From Microbulbifer sp. HZ11 (lineage in GTDB: Bacteria; Pseudomonadota; Gammaproteobacteria; Pseudomonadales; Cellvibrionaceae), in contig NZ_JELR01000005.1 of the NCBI RefSeq assembly GCF_000708675.1, positions 124,001-188,000 on the forward strand: a stretch of DNA of 64,000 nucleotides, in the 5' to 3' direction. Each line of letters opens with the position of its first letter. The first letter of the stretch is position 1. A model generated the notes under the pieces. The model was not told where the DNA came from, ran no database searches, and saw only the letters and a list, made by a program, of their open reading frames with translations. Positions 1 to 5,652 of the stretch are shown here, one piece after another. The translations under genes were made by a program, and so were the position numbers.

Positions 1-261
1 CTGCTTTCTCACGAAGTATGAAACCCACTTCTCAACGATTTCATCAGCATATACGTTGACAAATTCTTCAAACTCTTTTCTCTTCTTAGGATCTAAACCC
101 TGCCCCTTATCCTTGATGATAATCTTGCTGATTTTTCCGTGGAAGAAATGAATTTCCGCCTTACTTTCTTTTCCTTCATATTTTGCATGGACGTGAATAG
201 GTTCATGCTCATTGCTATAGAAGAAAAGAGTAATTCCGAGGTATTGATATAGTTTTGGCAT
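1..261 (-). CDS. DUF4160 domain protein, cut by the window edge
   Basis: The reading frame starts at an ATG at 261 behind a good Shine-Dalgarno sequence (AAGGAGAA) and runs off the left edge, so the C-terminus is missing. The visible N-terminus, MPKLYQYLGI then FFYSNEHEPIHVHAKYEGKE, is the classic opening of DUF4160 proteins, small proteins of unknown function often found beside DUF2442 or toxin-antitoxin genes. It lies on the minus strand like most other cassette genes here, with an attC site just upstream of it. The function is unknown; the family assignment is fairly secure because the HxHxxY region is intact. Confidence 0.8.
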   Translation of the reverse strand, partial: MPKLYQYLGITLFFYSNEHEPIHVHAKYEGKESKAEIHFFHGKISKIIIKDKGQGLDPKKRKEFEEFVNVYADEIVEKWVSYFVRKQ

Positions 262-292
262 CACATTCTCCTTGTGAAGTTTCTACTTGATT

Positions 293-436
293 GCATAACG
301 CCCGCAGCAGGGGCGACCAATGCTATGCACTTTTTGTGCGAAACTGGGAGCGCAGCGACCCGCACAAAATGTGCATAGCGTTGGGCGTCCCGCGGAGGCC
401 CGAAGGGCTGGAGCAAACTGCCTGCGATTGTTATGA
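293..436 (-). repeat. attC site 1 (integron recombination site)
   Basis: The outer boxes are GCATAAC (293-299) and GTTATGA (430-436), with an imperfect dyad between them. The internal GTGCGAAACTGGGAGCG block and the GCGT end are shared with the other attC sites in the array. The GCGTTA-type end lies at the low-coordinate side, so the array reads on the minus strand. At about 144 bp it is, with site 3, the longest of the eight. Confidence 0.88.
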
Positions 437-877
437 GATGGTGGCACGGCTTCGGAACTCGCCTATTCTTTTGCAAAGATCCACGTCTAGCTCATAGCCA
501 TATTGATTTAAAGCAGCATAGTTTTCCGCGCAACGGCTAATCATTTCATGTGAATCATTAATGATACACCCGATATTTATTTTTGAATTATTGGGATCAG
601 AGGCATCCATATGTTTGAGGTTGTTCCTAATGTGGTTTAATGATCCCTTAGCCTCTTTTCCAGAAATTTCGTTCCCGCTAATTTTCTTGTGGATAGAAAC
701 AAGAAGATTTTTTCTCCATTCTATGGCGGGACTTCCTCCACTATGCAGAAGCGCATTTCCAAAAATTTCCTCTGCTGCACCAGCAAGAGTTAACGCACAC
801 AAATATTCATCTGAAAAATGTAGATCAATAGCCTTAGAAAGATGAATTTCAGCGCATACAAATTTTTCTACGATCAT
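431..877 (-). CDS. HEPN-like all-alpha cassette protein
   Basis: This cassette encodes a 148-residue, mostly helical protein with no signal peptide. Residues 84-89 read RNNLKH, which fits the Rx4H motif of HEPN ribonuclease-type domains, and the upstream AGAAEEIFGNAL helix resembles HEPN-like cassette proteins of integrons. HEPN proteins often act as RNA-cutting toxins or defence effectors, but no antitoxin partner (such as an MNT nucleotidyltransferase) is in the cassette. The ATG at 877 lies 9 bp from the attC core. The TAA stop is supplied by the core of attC site 1 (431-433). The fold is inferred from one short motif. Confidence 0.6.
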   Translation of the reverse strand: MIVEKFVCAEIHLSKAIDLHFSDEYLCALTLAGAAEEIFGNALLHSGGSPAIEWRKNLLVSIHKKISGNEISGKEAKGSLNHIRNNLKHMDASDPNNSKINIGCIINDSHEMISRCAENYAALNQYGYELDVDLCKRIGEFRSRATIS

Positions 878-886
878 CTTCGAATC

Positions 887-1004
887 TCATAACGCCGCGC
901 TCAGCCGCAGCTTACTTTGGGCGCATTTTGCGCGAAAATGGGAGCGACAGCGACCGCGCAAAAGGTGCACAAAGTAAGCTGTCGGCTGCAGCGCCTTGTT
1001 AACG
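887..1004 (-). repeat. attC site 2
   Basis: The boxes are TCATAAC (887-893) and GTTAACG (998-1004). The interior has GCCGCGCTCAGCCGC, the GCGCGAAAATGGGAGCG core and the mirrored GTCGGCTGCAGCGCC arm. It closely matches attC sites 5 to 8, as expected of a species-specific chromosomal integron. Confidence 0.9.
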
Positions 1005-1330
1005 TGCGATGCCCTTTGAGGCACTACGGATTAAAATTTTCACTTGAGACTTGCCGCCCGCACCCCTTTAGCAAGGGTAAAAGTAACCACAGTTCGCTCA
1101 GAACTTTACGAAAATCCTGGCCTTTAAAACACCATCCGAATTGAGCCCAAAACTTGCAGCCCGCTGTTTTAAGTAGGCTCAGCGGCTCTCCATAACTTGG
1201 GAAGCCCGCGCCAAGCCTGACAAAACAACATTCCTTCTATGCGAGCGTGGATTAAACCACAATCCGCATTTTAAAATTTTAAATCTCGGCTTTTCACAGT
1301 AGACCAAGGAACTATGTTCTTGCCTCTACA
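1005..1330 (-). other. integron cassette without a recognisable ORF
   Basis: This 326-bp segment sits between attC sites 2 and 3, so it is one complete cassette. I find no convincing coding frame on either strand. Frames that cross it also run through the attC sites and have no ribosome binding site. It contains several A/T-rich stretches. It could hold a small RNA, a promoter, a very short peptide gene, or a decayed gene. Nothing in it is recognisable. Confidence 0.6.
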
Positions 1331-1474
1331 CGTTAACGCCCACAGCAGGGGCGGCTTACCTTGTGCGCATTTTGCGCGAAAATGGGAGCGTAGCGACCTG
1401 CGCAAAAGGTGCACAAGGTAAGCCGTCCCGCGGAGGCCCAGCGGGCCTTAGCAATCTGCCTGTGTTTGTTAACG
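1331..1474 (-). repeat. attC site 3
   Basis: The boxes are CGTTAAC (1331-1337) and GTTAACG (1468-1474). The sequence is of the longer subtype, like site 1, with the CCCGCGGAGGCCCAGCGGGCC insertion region (1424-1447). The shared GCGCGAAAATGGGAGCG core is present. Confidence 0.88.
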
Positions 1475-1942
1475 TGGTCTGGATATAAGGCCAACGAACC
1501 ACCAGAGAACTGGAAAAACAATGTACAACAATATGACCATTGGTACCATTTCAGAAGCGCTTTCCGGGTCAAGAATCGACGCTGAATGGTTACTCTTGTC
1601 GTAATATACTTTTACAAGATCACCAGGCTTTAAACTCCTGAAATTCGCCAGTGTGGACAAACATGAATCACTATTTTTGACTATGTTTGAACTATATGTT
1701 TTCCCAGAGACTGTATAGAAATAGAAAACTTTTAAATTCCTACAGCCTCTGCCACCACCTGAAATATCTACTAGGGAAACATTCCCTTGGGCAACACCTG
1801 AATATCGAAAATTCATCTCACGATATGCATCAGATAGTGGGCCATTAAACATTACGTCCCATCCAGTAATAAAAATGAGATACGTTAAAATTTGCAGAAA
1901 TACATTTTGCCAATGTAGCCGTAATACTTTCTTCGTAACCAT
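1469..1942 (-). CDS. DUF3592-type membrane protein
   Basis: The protein has 157 residues, with a hydrophobic segment near the N-terminus (about residues 12-30) and another near the C-terminus (about 134-152). Between them lies a beta-rich domain with YFYTVSGKTYSSN and LKPGDLVKVYYDKSNHSAS, typical of DUF3592 proteins. The function is unknown; the soluble loop is probably periplasmic or extracytoplasmic. The ATG lies only about 5 bp from the attC core and I see no Shine-Dalgarno sequence, so translation may be weak or leaderless. The TAA stop comes from the core of attC site 3. Confidence 0.72.
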   Translation of the reverse strand: MVTKKVLRLHWQNVFLQILTYLIFITGWDVMFNGPLSDAYREMNFRYSGVAQGNVSLVDISGGGRGCRNLKVFYFYTVSGKTYSSNIVKNSDSCLSTLANFRSLKPGDLVKVYYDKSNHSASILDPESASEMVPMVILLYIVFPVLWWFVGLISRPR

Positions 1943-1946
1943 GAAA

Positions 1947-2065
1947 CGTTAACGCCCAGCGCAGGCGCAGCCAGCGCGGAGCACATTTTGTGTTAATTTT
2001 TGAGCGCCAGCGAGAACACAAAAGGTGCGTAGCGTTGGCTGTCGCTCTGCCGCTGTTTGTTAGCA
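1947..2065 (-). repeat. attC site 4
   Basis: The boxes are CGTTAAC (1947-1953) and GTTAGCA (2059-2065). The arms CGCAGCCAGCGCG and GCGTTGGCTGTCG pair. The central block is more divergent than in the other sites (TGTTAATTTTTGAGCGCCAG), so this may be an older or separately acquired site. Confidence 0.85.
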
Positions 2066-2072
2066 ATGTGGG

Positions 2073-2450
2073 TCAAACTAGGAACTCTATTGGATCCTTG
2101 GACTTGAAGTCCCGCTTACGCATGACTGTAATTGCAATAATTTCTCGATGATCCAGGCCAGATGTATCTCTTGTAAGCTCGACAGCACACGGTATATTGA
2201 TGTCAGTTTTTGAGCACCGAATATTGAACGTATCATGATGCTTAAGCTTCACCAGCTTTCCGATATAGACCGTTGTGAGCCGGTTAAAAATACTATGTAG
2301 TTCAGTGATAGTAATATTTGGCACGTTTCTTGGGTGGTTCATTCTATCCTTGACAAAATGAACTGACATTTTGAAAGTGAGGCGCTCTTGAGAGAAGCGC
2401 TCATTCAGAATGCTTTCTAGCAATGAAATTTCATCAAGTGCGATACCCAT
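2073..2450 (-). CDS. second gene of a coupled two-gene cassette, unknown
   Basis: The protein has 125 residues, no signal peptide and no membrane segment. The ATG at 2450 overlaps the stop of the upstream gene by one base (TAATG), so the two are translationally coupled. The C-terminal part (HHDTFNIRCSKTDINIPC, then IIAITVMRKRDFKSKD) has the strand-rich look of small RelE/BECR-fold nucleases, where a conserved His and Arg precede a final ITVMRK-like strand. That is only a resemblance. A toxin role would fit the small coupled partner upstream. The gene ends before the attC box, unlike most cassettes here. Confidence 0.65.
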   Translation of the reverse strand: MGIALDEISLLESILNERFSQERLTFKMSVHFVKDRMNHPRNVPNITITELHSIFNRLTTVYIGKLVKLKHHDTFNIRCSKTDINIPCAVELTRDTSGLDHREIIAITVMRKRDFKSKDPIEFLV

Positions 2451-2668
2451 TATTTCTCTCCCTGAAATTTCTGGTAAAGCTCAGCTAGTTTCGTATTTAA
2501 TTCTTCCGTTGAATGAGCCGTAATAGATCCGGCAGATTGAGACTCTCGTACCGTTCCAATTCGAACCTCAAATTCTTCATTATCAAAAGAATCAACAAAA
2601 ACAGACTTCCCCGTTTTCTCGTCAATGAATGAGGCAAAATTGTCCTCAATTGACATGTCAAATTTCAC
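2450..2668 (-). CDS. first gene of a coupled two-gene cassette, unknown small acidic protein
   Basis: This is a 72-residue acidic protein with no recognised domain. It starts at GTG (2668) behind a near-perfect Shine-Dalgarno sequence (AAAGGAGAT), which decides the start. It ends in a charged helix (TEELNTKLAELYQKF) and overlaps the next start codon by one base. Its small size, acidity and tight coupling are what one expects of an antitoxin or immunity protein, but there is no DNA-binding motif to prove it. Confidence 0.65.
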   Translation of the reverse strand: MKFDMSIEDNFASFIDEKTGKSVFVDSFDNEEFEVRIGTVRESQSAGSITAHSTEELNTKLAELYQKFQGEK

Positions 2669-2695
2669 GCCGATCTCCTTTTAACGTGATTGAAT

Positions 2696-2812
2696 TGCTA
2701 ACGCCGCAATCAGCCGCGGCTTATTTTGTGTGCTTTTTGCACGAAAATGGGAGCGCAGCGACCGTGCAAAAGGTGCACAAAGTAAGACGTCGGCTGCATT
2801 GCTTTGTTAAGT
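2696..2812 (-). repeat. attC site 5
   Basis: The boxes are TGCTAAC (2696-2702) and GTTAAGT (2806-2812). The arms GCCGCAATCAGCCGCGG and CGTCGGCTGCATTGC pair, and the core GCACGAAAATGGGAGCGCAG is conserved. Confidence 0.9.
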
Positions 2813-3433
2813 GCTCGCCAGCGCCACGACTACCGAAGAGAAGAAGTAAGCTGCAATTGCAATAACCGCCAATAGAAGAGGCATAATGTACTCTCCGAAC
2901 CAAGTAGTACGAATTATGTGCTTAACGCTCACAATAAGATACGTTAACCACAAATGTCTTTTGGTTACTTGGTAATCACTACCAAGAGCTTTTGAGATTT
3001 CCTCTTCAAGCGCACCATCCTTCTCAGGATCTATGACTTCTCTAACGGTGTAACGTAAAAATCCGTTGTACTCAATTATTTTAAAATAATCTAAGGGTAT
3101 TACTTCTTCTGACGGGTACTGCTTCAGCCGTACTTTTCTAGCAACGTGAGGTACTCTTCCAGAAATTAAGTGATCTAACGCCCGAAAAATACCAGTCCCA
3201 CCAAGCTCATTAAGGTATTGCCAATATTTAATCACCATATAAATGAGCGCGAGAATTACGAGTTGAAGAGGAACTTCGGGGCGTTCAAATTTTATTGAAT
3301 TTCCCAGAAGGCTGAGTTTTTCAATTTCCCCACCGGCAAAAAGCATGAATAGAGCAATGGCCGATAGAAGTAGCGTATTTCTTCTATGCTTGAAAAATCT
3401 TTCTTTCTTTTCTTTATCTTCTTCGATTTGCAT
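2807..3433 (-). CDS. cassette-encoded membrane protein, unknown
   Basis: The protein has 208 residues. It has a charged N-terminus (KEKKERFFKHRR), hydrophobic segments at about residues 20-38 and 55-73, a soluble stretch of about 90 residues, and a C-terminal pair at about 160-205. The topology suggests an inner-membrane protein with a cytoplasmic middle domain. No family is recognised. The ATG is at 3433 with a weak ribosome site. The TAA stop is formed by the core of attC site 5 (2807-2809). Confidence 0.7.
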   Translation of the reverse strand: MQIEEDKEKKERFFKHRRNTLLLSAIALFMLFAGGEIEKLSLLGNSIKFERPEVPLQLVILALIYMVIKYWQYLNELGGTGIFRALDHLISGRVPHVARKVRLKQYPSEEVIPLDYFKIIEYNGFLRYTVREVIDPEKDGALEEEISKALGSDYQVTKRHLWLTYLIVSVKHIIRTTWFGEYIMPLLLAVIAIAAYFFSSVVVALAST

Positions 3434-3445
3434 AATCTATAAATC

Positions 3446-3563
3446 ACTTAACGCCGCGCTCAGCCGCGGCCAACTTTGTGCGCTTTAAGCGCGAAAATGG
3501 GAGCGCAGCGACCGCGCATAAAGTGCACAAAGTTGGCCGTCGGCCTGCAGCGCATTGTTAGGC
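3446..3563 (-). repeat. attC site 6
   Basis: The boxes are ACTTAAC (3446-3452) and GTTAGGC (3557-3563). The arms GCCGCGCTCAGCCGCGGCC and GGCCGTCGGCCTGCAGCGC pair around GCGCGAAAATGGGAGCG. Confidence 0.9.
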
Positions 3564-4139
3564 GGACTCATGCTCACTACTTTTACTTACCTCATATCGT
3601 AGCTCGGCCATCCCTACCCCCATTTGCTGAACGGATATTAGACAGAGCGTAGGGCTTAAAACACGACGCGGAAAAAGTGGCTTACCTTTAGCAAGAGTGG
3701 CGGAACCGACTTGAATAATTAGCTCGTCCAACAAGCCCGCGTCATAGAACTGGCCAGCCAAGTCACCGCCGCCGACGATCCAAATATTTTTATCTTTGGC
3801 AGCAACCTTCATTGCTTCGTGCGCTTTACGTACATCTCCATTTGAAAAATGAATATCTGCGCCATCAATCATTGGTAGCTTGCGACTAGAGAACACCCAG
3901 GCAGGTTTGTTGTAAGGCCATGGAGAACCAGTCTCTTTAGCGACCTGGTCTGCATTACGTACCATCCATTCATAAGTTGATGACCCCATAGCCAAGGCTC
4001 CAACTTCGGAAATGAACTCCGGATAACTAGAGCTATTAATATCTCCAAGAGGAAAAAGCCAATCAAGAGAGTCTTCTTCAGTAGCGAGAAATCCATCAAG
4101 GCTTGTAGCTGTGTAATATTGTGTTTTCACTATTTCCAC
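3558..4139 (-). CDS. RibD C-terminal/dihydrofolate-reductase-like protein
   Basis: This 193-residue protein opens with QYYTATSLDGFLA and carries WIVGGGDLAGQF in the second half, the NADPH-binding signature of the RibD_C/DHFR-like superfamily (YyaP/YwjB type). The substrate of these small family members is mostly unknown. Some integron cassettes carry true dfr resistance genes, but this sequence is RibD_C-like rather than DfrA or DfrB. It starts at GTG (4139) after an AGGTG ribosome site. The TAA stop is provided by the core of attC site 6 (3558-3560). Confidence 0.85.
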   Translation of the reverse strand: MEIVKTQYYTATSLDGFLATEEDSLDWLFPLGDINSSSYPEFISEVGALAMGSSTYEWMVRNADQVAKETGSPWPYNKPAWVFSSRKLPMIDGADIHFSNGDVRKAHEAMKVAAKDKNIWIVGGGDLAGQFYDAGLLDELIIQVGSATLAKGKPLFPRRVLSPTLCLISVQQMGVGMAELRYEVSKSSEHESA

Positions 4140-4155
4140 CTATTCAATTGTGTTC

Positions 4156-4272
4156 GCCTAACGCCGCGCTCAGCCGCGGACAATTTTGGGCGCTTTATGC
4201 GCGACAATGGGAGCGTAGCGACCGCGCATAAAGTGCACAAAGTTGGCCGTCGGCTGCAGCGCCTTGTTAAAT
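4156..4272 (-). repeat. attC site 7
   Basis: The boxes are GCCTAAC (4156-4162) and GTTAAAT (4266-4272). The interior is nearly identical to sites 2 and 6, including the GCGACAATGGGAGCGTAGCG core. Confidence 0.9.
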
Positions 4273-4276
4273 GCAT

Positions 4277-4309
4277 TTGCCACGCAAGGACTATGCGCAT
4301 AGACTATGC
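4277..4309 (+). promoter_or_regulatory. ccdAB promoter with overlapping operator palindromes
   Basis: A TTGCCA -35 (4277-4282) and TAGACT -10 (4300-4305) are 17 bp apart. Two overlapping dyads cover the spacer and -10: TATGCGCATA (4292-4301), a perfect palindrome, and GCATAG-A-CTATGC (4297-4309). Short, overlapping dyads are what a CcdA ribbon-helix-helix repressor would use for autoregulation. This gives the cassette its own promoter, needed because it points against the array. It is predicted from sequence only. Confidence 0.6.
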
Positions 4310-4335
4310 ACATTACCCACGCGAGGACTGTGACC

Positions 4336-4581
4336 ATGAAGTCAATTTATGACCATTCAGCGGCCAAGAAACCCACAAACCTTAGCCTAAACAAAGACTT
4401 ACTCACTAAGGCTAAACAGCTAAACATTAACCTTTCCGCGACACTTGAGAAGGCATTGGCTGCCGAAGTCAGCAAGCGACAGGCTGAAGAATGGCTAAAA
4501 GCCAATCAAAAGGGCCTTGAGGCATGCAATGAGTTCGTGGAAAAGAATGGCCTTTTCTCAGACGCATTTAGGGATTTCTAG
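4336..4581 (+). CDS. ccdA: CcdA-family antitoxin
   Basis: The protein has 81 residues. The N-terminal half (KKPTNLSLNKDLLTKAKQLN) is a ribbon-helix-helix DNA-binding segment. The C-terminal half (EEWLKANQKGLEACNEFVEK, then GLFSDAFRDF) matches the toxin-binding tail of CcdA, including the terminal FRDF. It would bind and neutralise CcdB and repress its own operon. I chose the ATG at 4336 over an upstream ATG at 4306 because the later one has a GAGG ribosome site, matches family length, and lies outside the predicted -10 region. The stop overlaps the ccdB start (TAGTG). Confidence 0.9.
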   Translation: MKSIYDHSAAKKPTNLSLNKDLLTKAKQLNINLSATLEKALAAEVSKRQAEEWLKANQKGLEACNEFVEKNGLFSDAFRDF

Positions 4582-4898
4582 TGAGCCAGTTTACCCTCTA
4601 CGAAAACACGGATAAAACCACCAGAAAGGCCTATCCATATTTTTTGGATGTTCAGACTGACCTCATTTCTGTGTTGAACTCCAGAATCGTGATTCCGGTA
4701 ATTCCCGCACAGAATCTTGAGCGAGAGGCACCTGAACGTTTATGCCCAATTTTTCAAATTGACAGCAATGAGTACGCGCTACTTACACACCAGCTAACAA
4801 GTGCGCCGACGTCAATATTGAAGCGCCCCGTCGAAAACCTAGAAACTTTTCGCGATGAAATTATAAACGCGATAGATTTTTTGATTACTGGCATTTAA
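4581..4898 (+). CDS. ccdB: CcdB-family gyrase-poisoning toxin
   Basis: The 105-residue protein begins SQFTLYENTD, like CcdB, and keeps the RKAYPYFLDVQTDLI region and the ALLTHQLTSAPTSIL strand. The usual IxFLIxGI C-terminus, which contacts GyrA, is intact as IDFLITGI. CcdB traps DNA gyrase on DNA. It starts at GTG (4581) overlapping the ccdA stop, so it is translationally coupled. The TAA stop lies inside the attC site 8 box. The length is normal (about 101-105), so the toxin looks functional. In integrons such modules stabilise the array. Confidence 0.9.
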   Translation: MSQFTLYENTDKTTRKAYPYFLDVQTDLISVLNSRIVIPVIPAQNLEREAPERLCPIFQIDSNEYALLTHQLTSAPTSILKRPVENLETFRDEIINAIDFLITGI

Positions 4899-5009
4899 CG
4901 CCTTGCTCAGCGGCGGCTTACTTTATGCAACTTTTGCGCGAAACTGGGAGCGTAGCGACCGCGCAAAAGATGCATAAAGTAAGACGTCAGCTGCAGCAAC
5001 TTGTTAGGC
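4893..5009 (-). repeat. attC site 8
   Basis: The boxes are ATTTAAC (4893-4899) and GTTAGGC (5003-5009). The arms GCCTTGCTCAGCGGCGG and CGTCAGCTGCAGCAAC pair around the GCGCGAAACTGGGAGCG core. The left box overlaps the last codons of ccdB. Confidence 0.9.
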
Positions 5010-5420
5010 ATTTTTTGACCACCTTGCGTAGATTAGTGAGGAGGCAACCAAAAAAGGAATGCCTACTAATAAAACACTCAGTACTGAGGCAAAGTATTGT
5101 GGAAGGTTTACTCCACCCTGAAGTAAATAACATACAAAAAATGCCGTGACTACCATCGGCAGAATGCTAGATAGCAAACCCGAAATCAATACGTTGAGAT
5201 AGTGATTAAGATGCGAGAAAAACTTTGTGGAAACCTTGAATATCGGAAATCCAATTAAGCAAACCCCAACAGCTGTAGGGAGTGCGAACAGTAGAATGAC
5301 CATTGCTATAACATGGAAATCCGGCACAAAAATCATACCAATCATGAAAATTACAAACCAAGTTGCCATCGTCCCAACGATTGCAGATGCGATGTATTTA
5401 ACGACTTGGTGCTCGATCAT
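5004..5420 (-). CDS. four-helix membrane protein, first cassette of the array
   Basis: The 138-residue protein is almost entirely hydrophobic, with four predicted membrane helices at about residues 10-32, 38-58, 78-100 and 108-130. There is no signal peptide, and no family is recognised. The ATG at 5420 lies 8 bp inside the array's last core site, so this is the cassette nearest the presumed attI end. The TAA stop is part of the attC site 8 core. Confidence 0.7.
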   Translation of the reverse strand: MIEHQVVKYIASAIVGTMATWFVIFMIGMIFVPDFHVIAMVILLFALPTAVGVCLIGFPIFKVSTKFFSHLNHYLNVLISGLLSSILPMVVTAFFVCYLLQGGVNLPQYFASVLSVLLVGIPFLVASSLIYARWSKNA

Positions 5421-5427
5421 TCCTGAT

Positions 5428-5434
5428 GCCTAAC
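5428..5434 (-). other. terminal integron core site (attI-like end of the array)
   Basis: The sequence GTTAGGC on the minus strand is a simple core site with no paired box or stem on its high-coordinate side. It therefore marks the end of the cassette array and is where attI would lie. No integrase gene follows; the next genes are hipBA on the minus strand. Confidence 0.55.
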
Positions 5435-5451
5435 AGTTTTATTCAAAAGCC

Positions 5452-5555
5452 CCAGATATAGACATAATGTCTATATCTGGACATATATTGCCATATGTAG
5501 CCATTATGCCTATATCTGCCTATTTCGGTATATGTCTATATCTAGGCATATTTGG
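5452..5555. repeat. AT-rich block of dyads and repeated TATATCT motifs
   Basis: A perfect 12-bp inverted repeat (arms 5452-5463 and 5469-5480, 5-base loop) is followed by ACATAT-N6-ATATGT (5481-5498). Further copies of an ATGYCTATATCT motif occur, about four in all. It lies between the end of the cassette array and the 3' end of hipA. Possible roles are an operator array, an old attI or recombination boundary, or transcription termination; nothing decides among them. Confidence 0.6.
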
Positions 5556-5652
5556 TTTCTTACTAGGATTTACCGCCTGTCTCGCACGACGGATATGGCG
5601 CCAGATGCCATTGGCGGGAGTGGCAAAGCGGCGTCTCATTCCTTGCTTGGGT

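Noticed and set aside
293..5009. Regularly spaced repeats resembling a CRISPR array
   Set aside because: Repeats are over 100 bp with core boxes and hairpins, and the spacers contain genes. They are attC sites.
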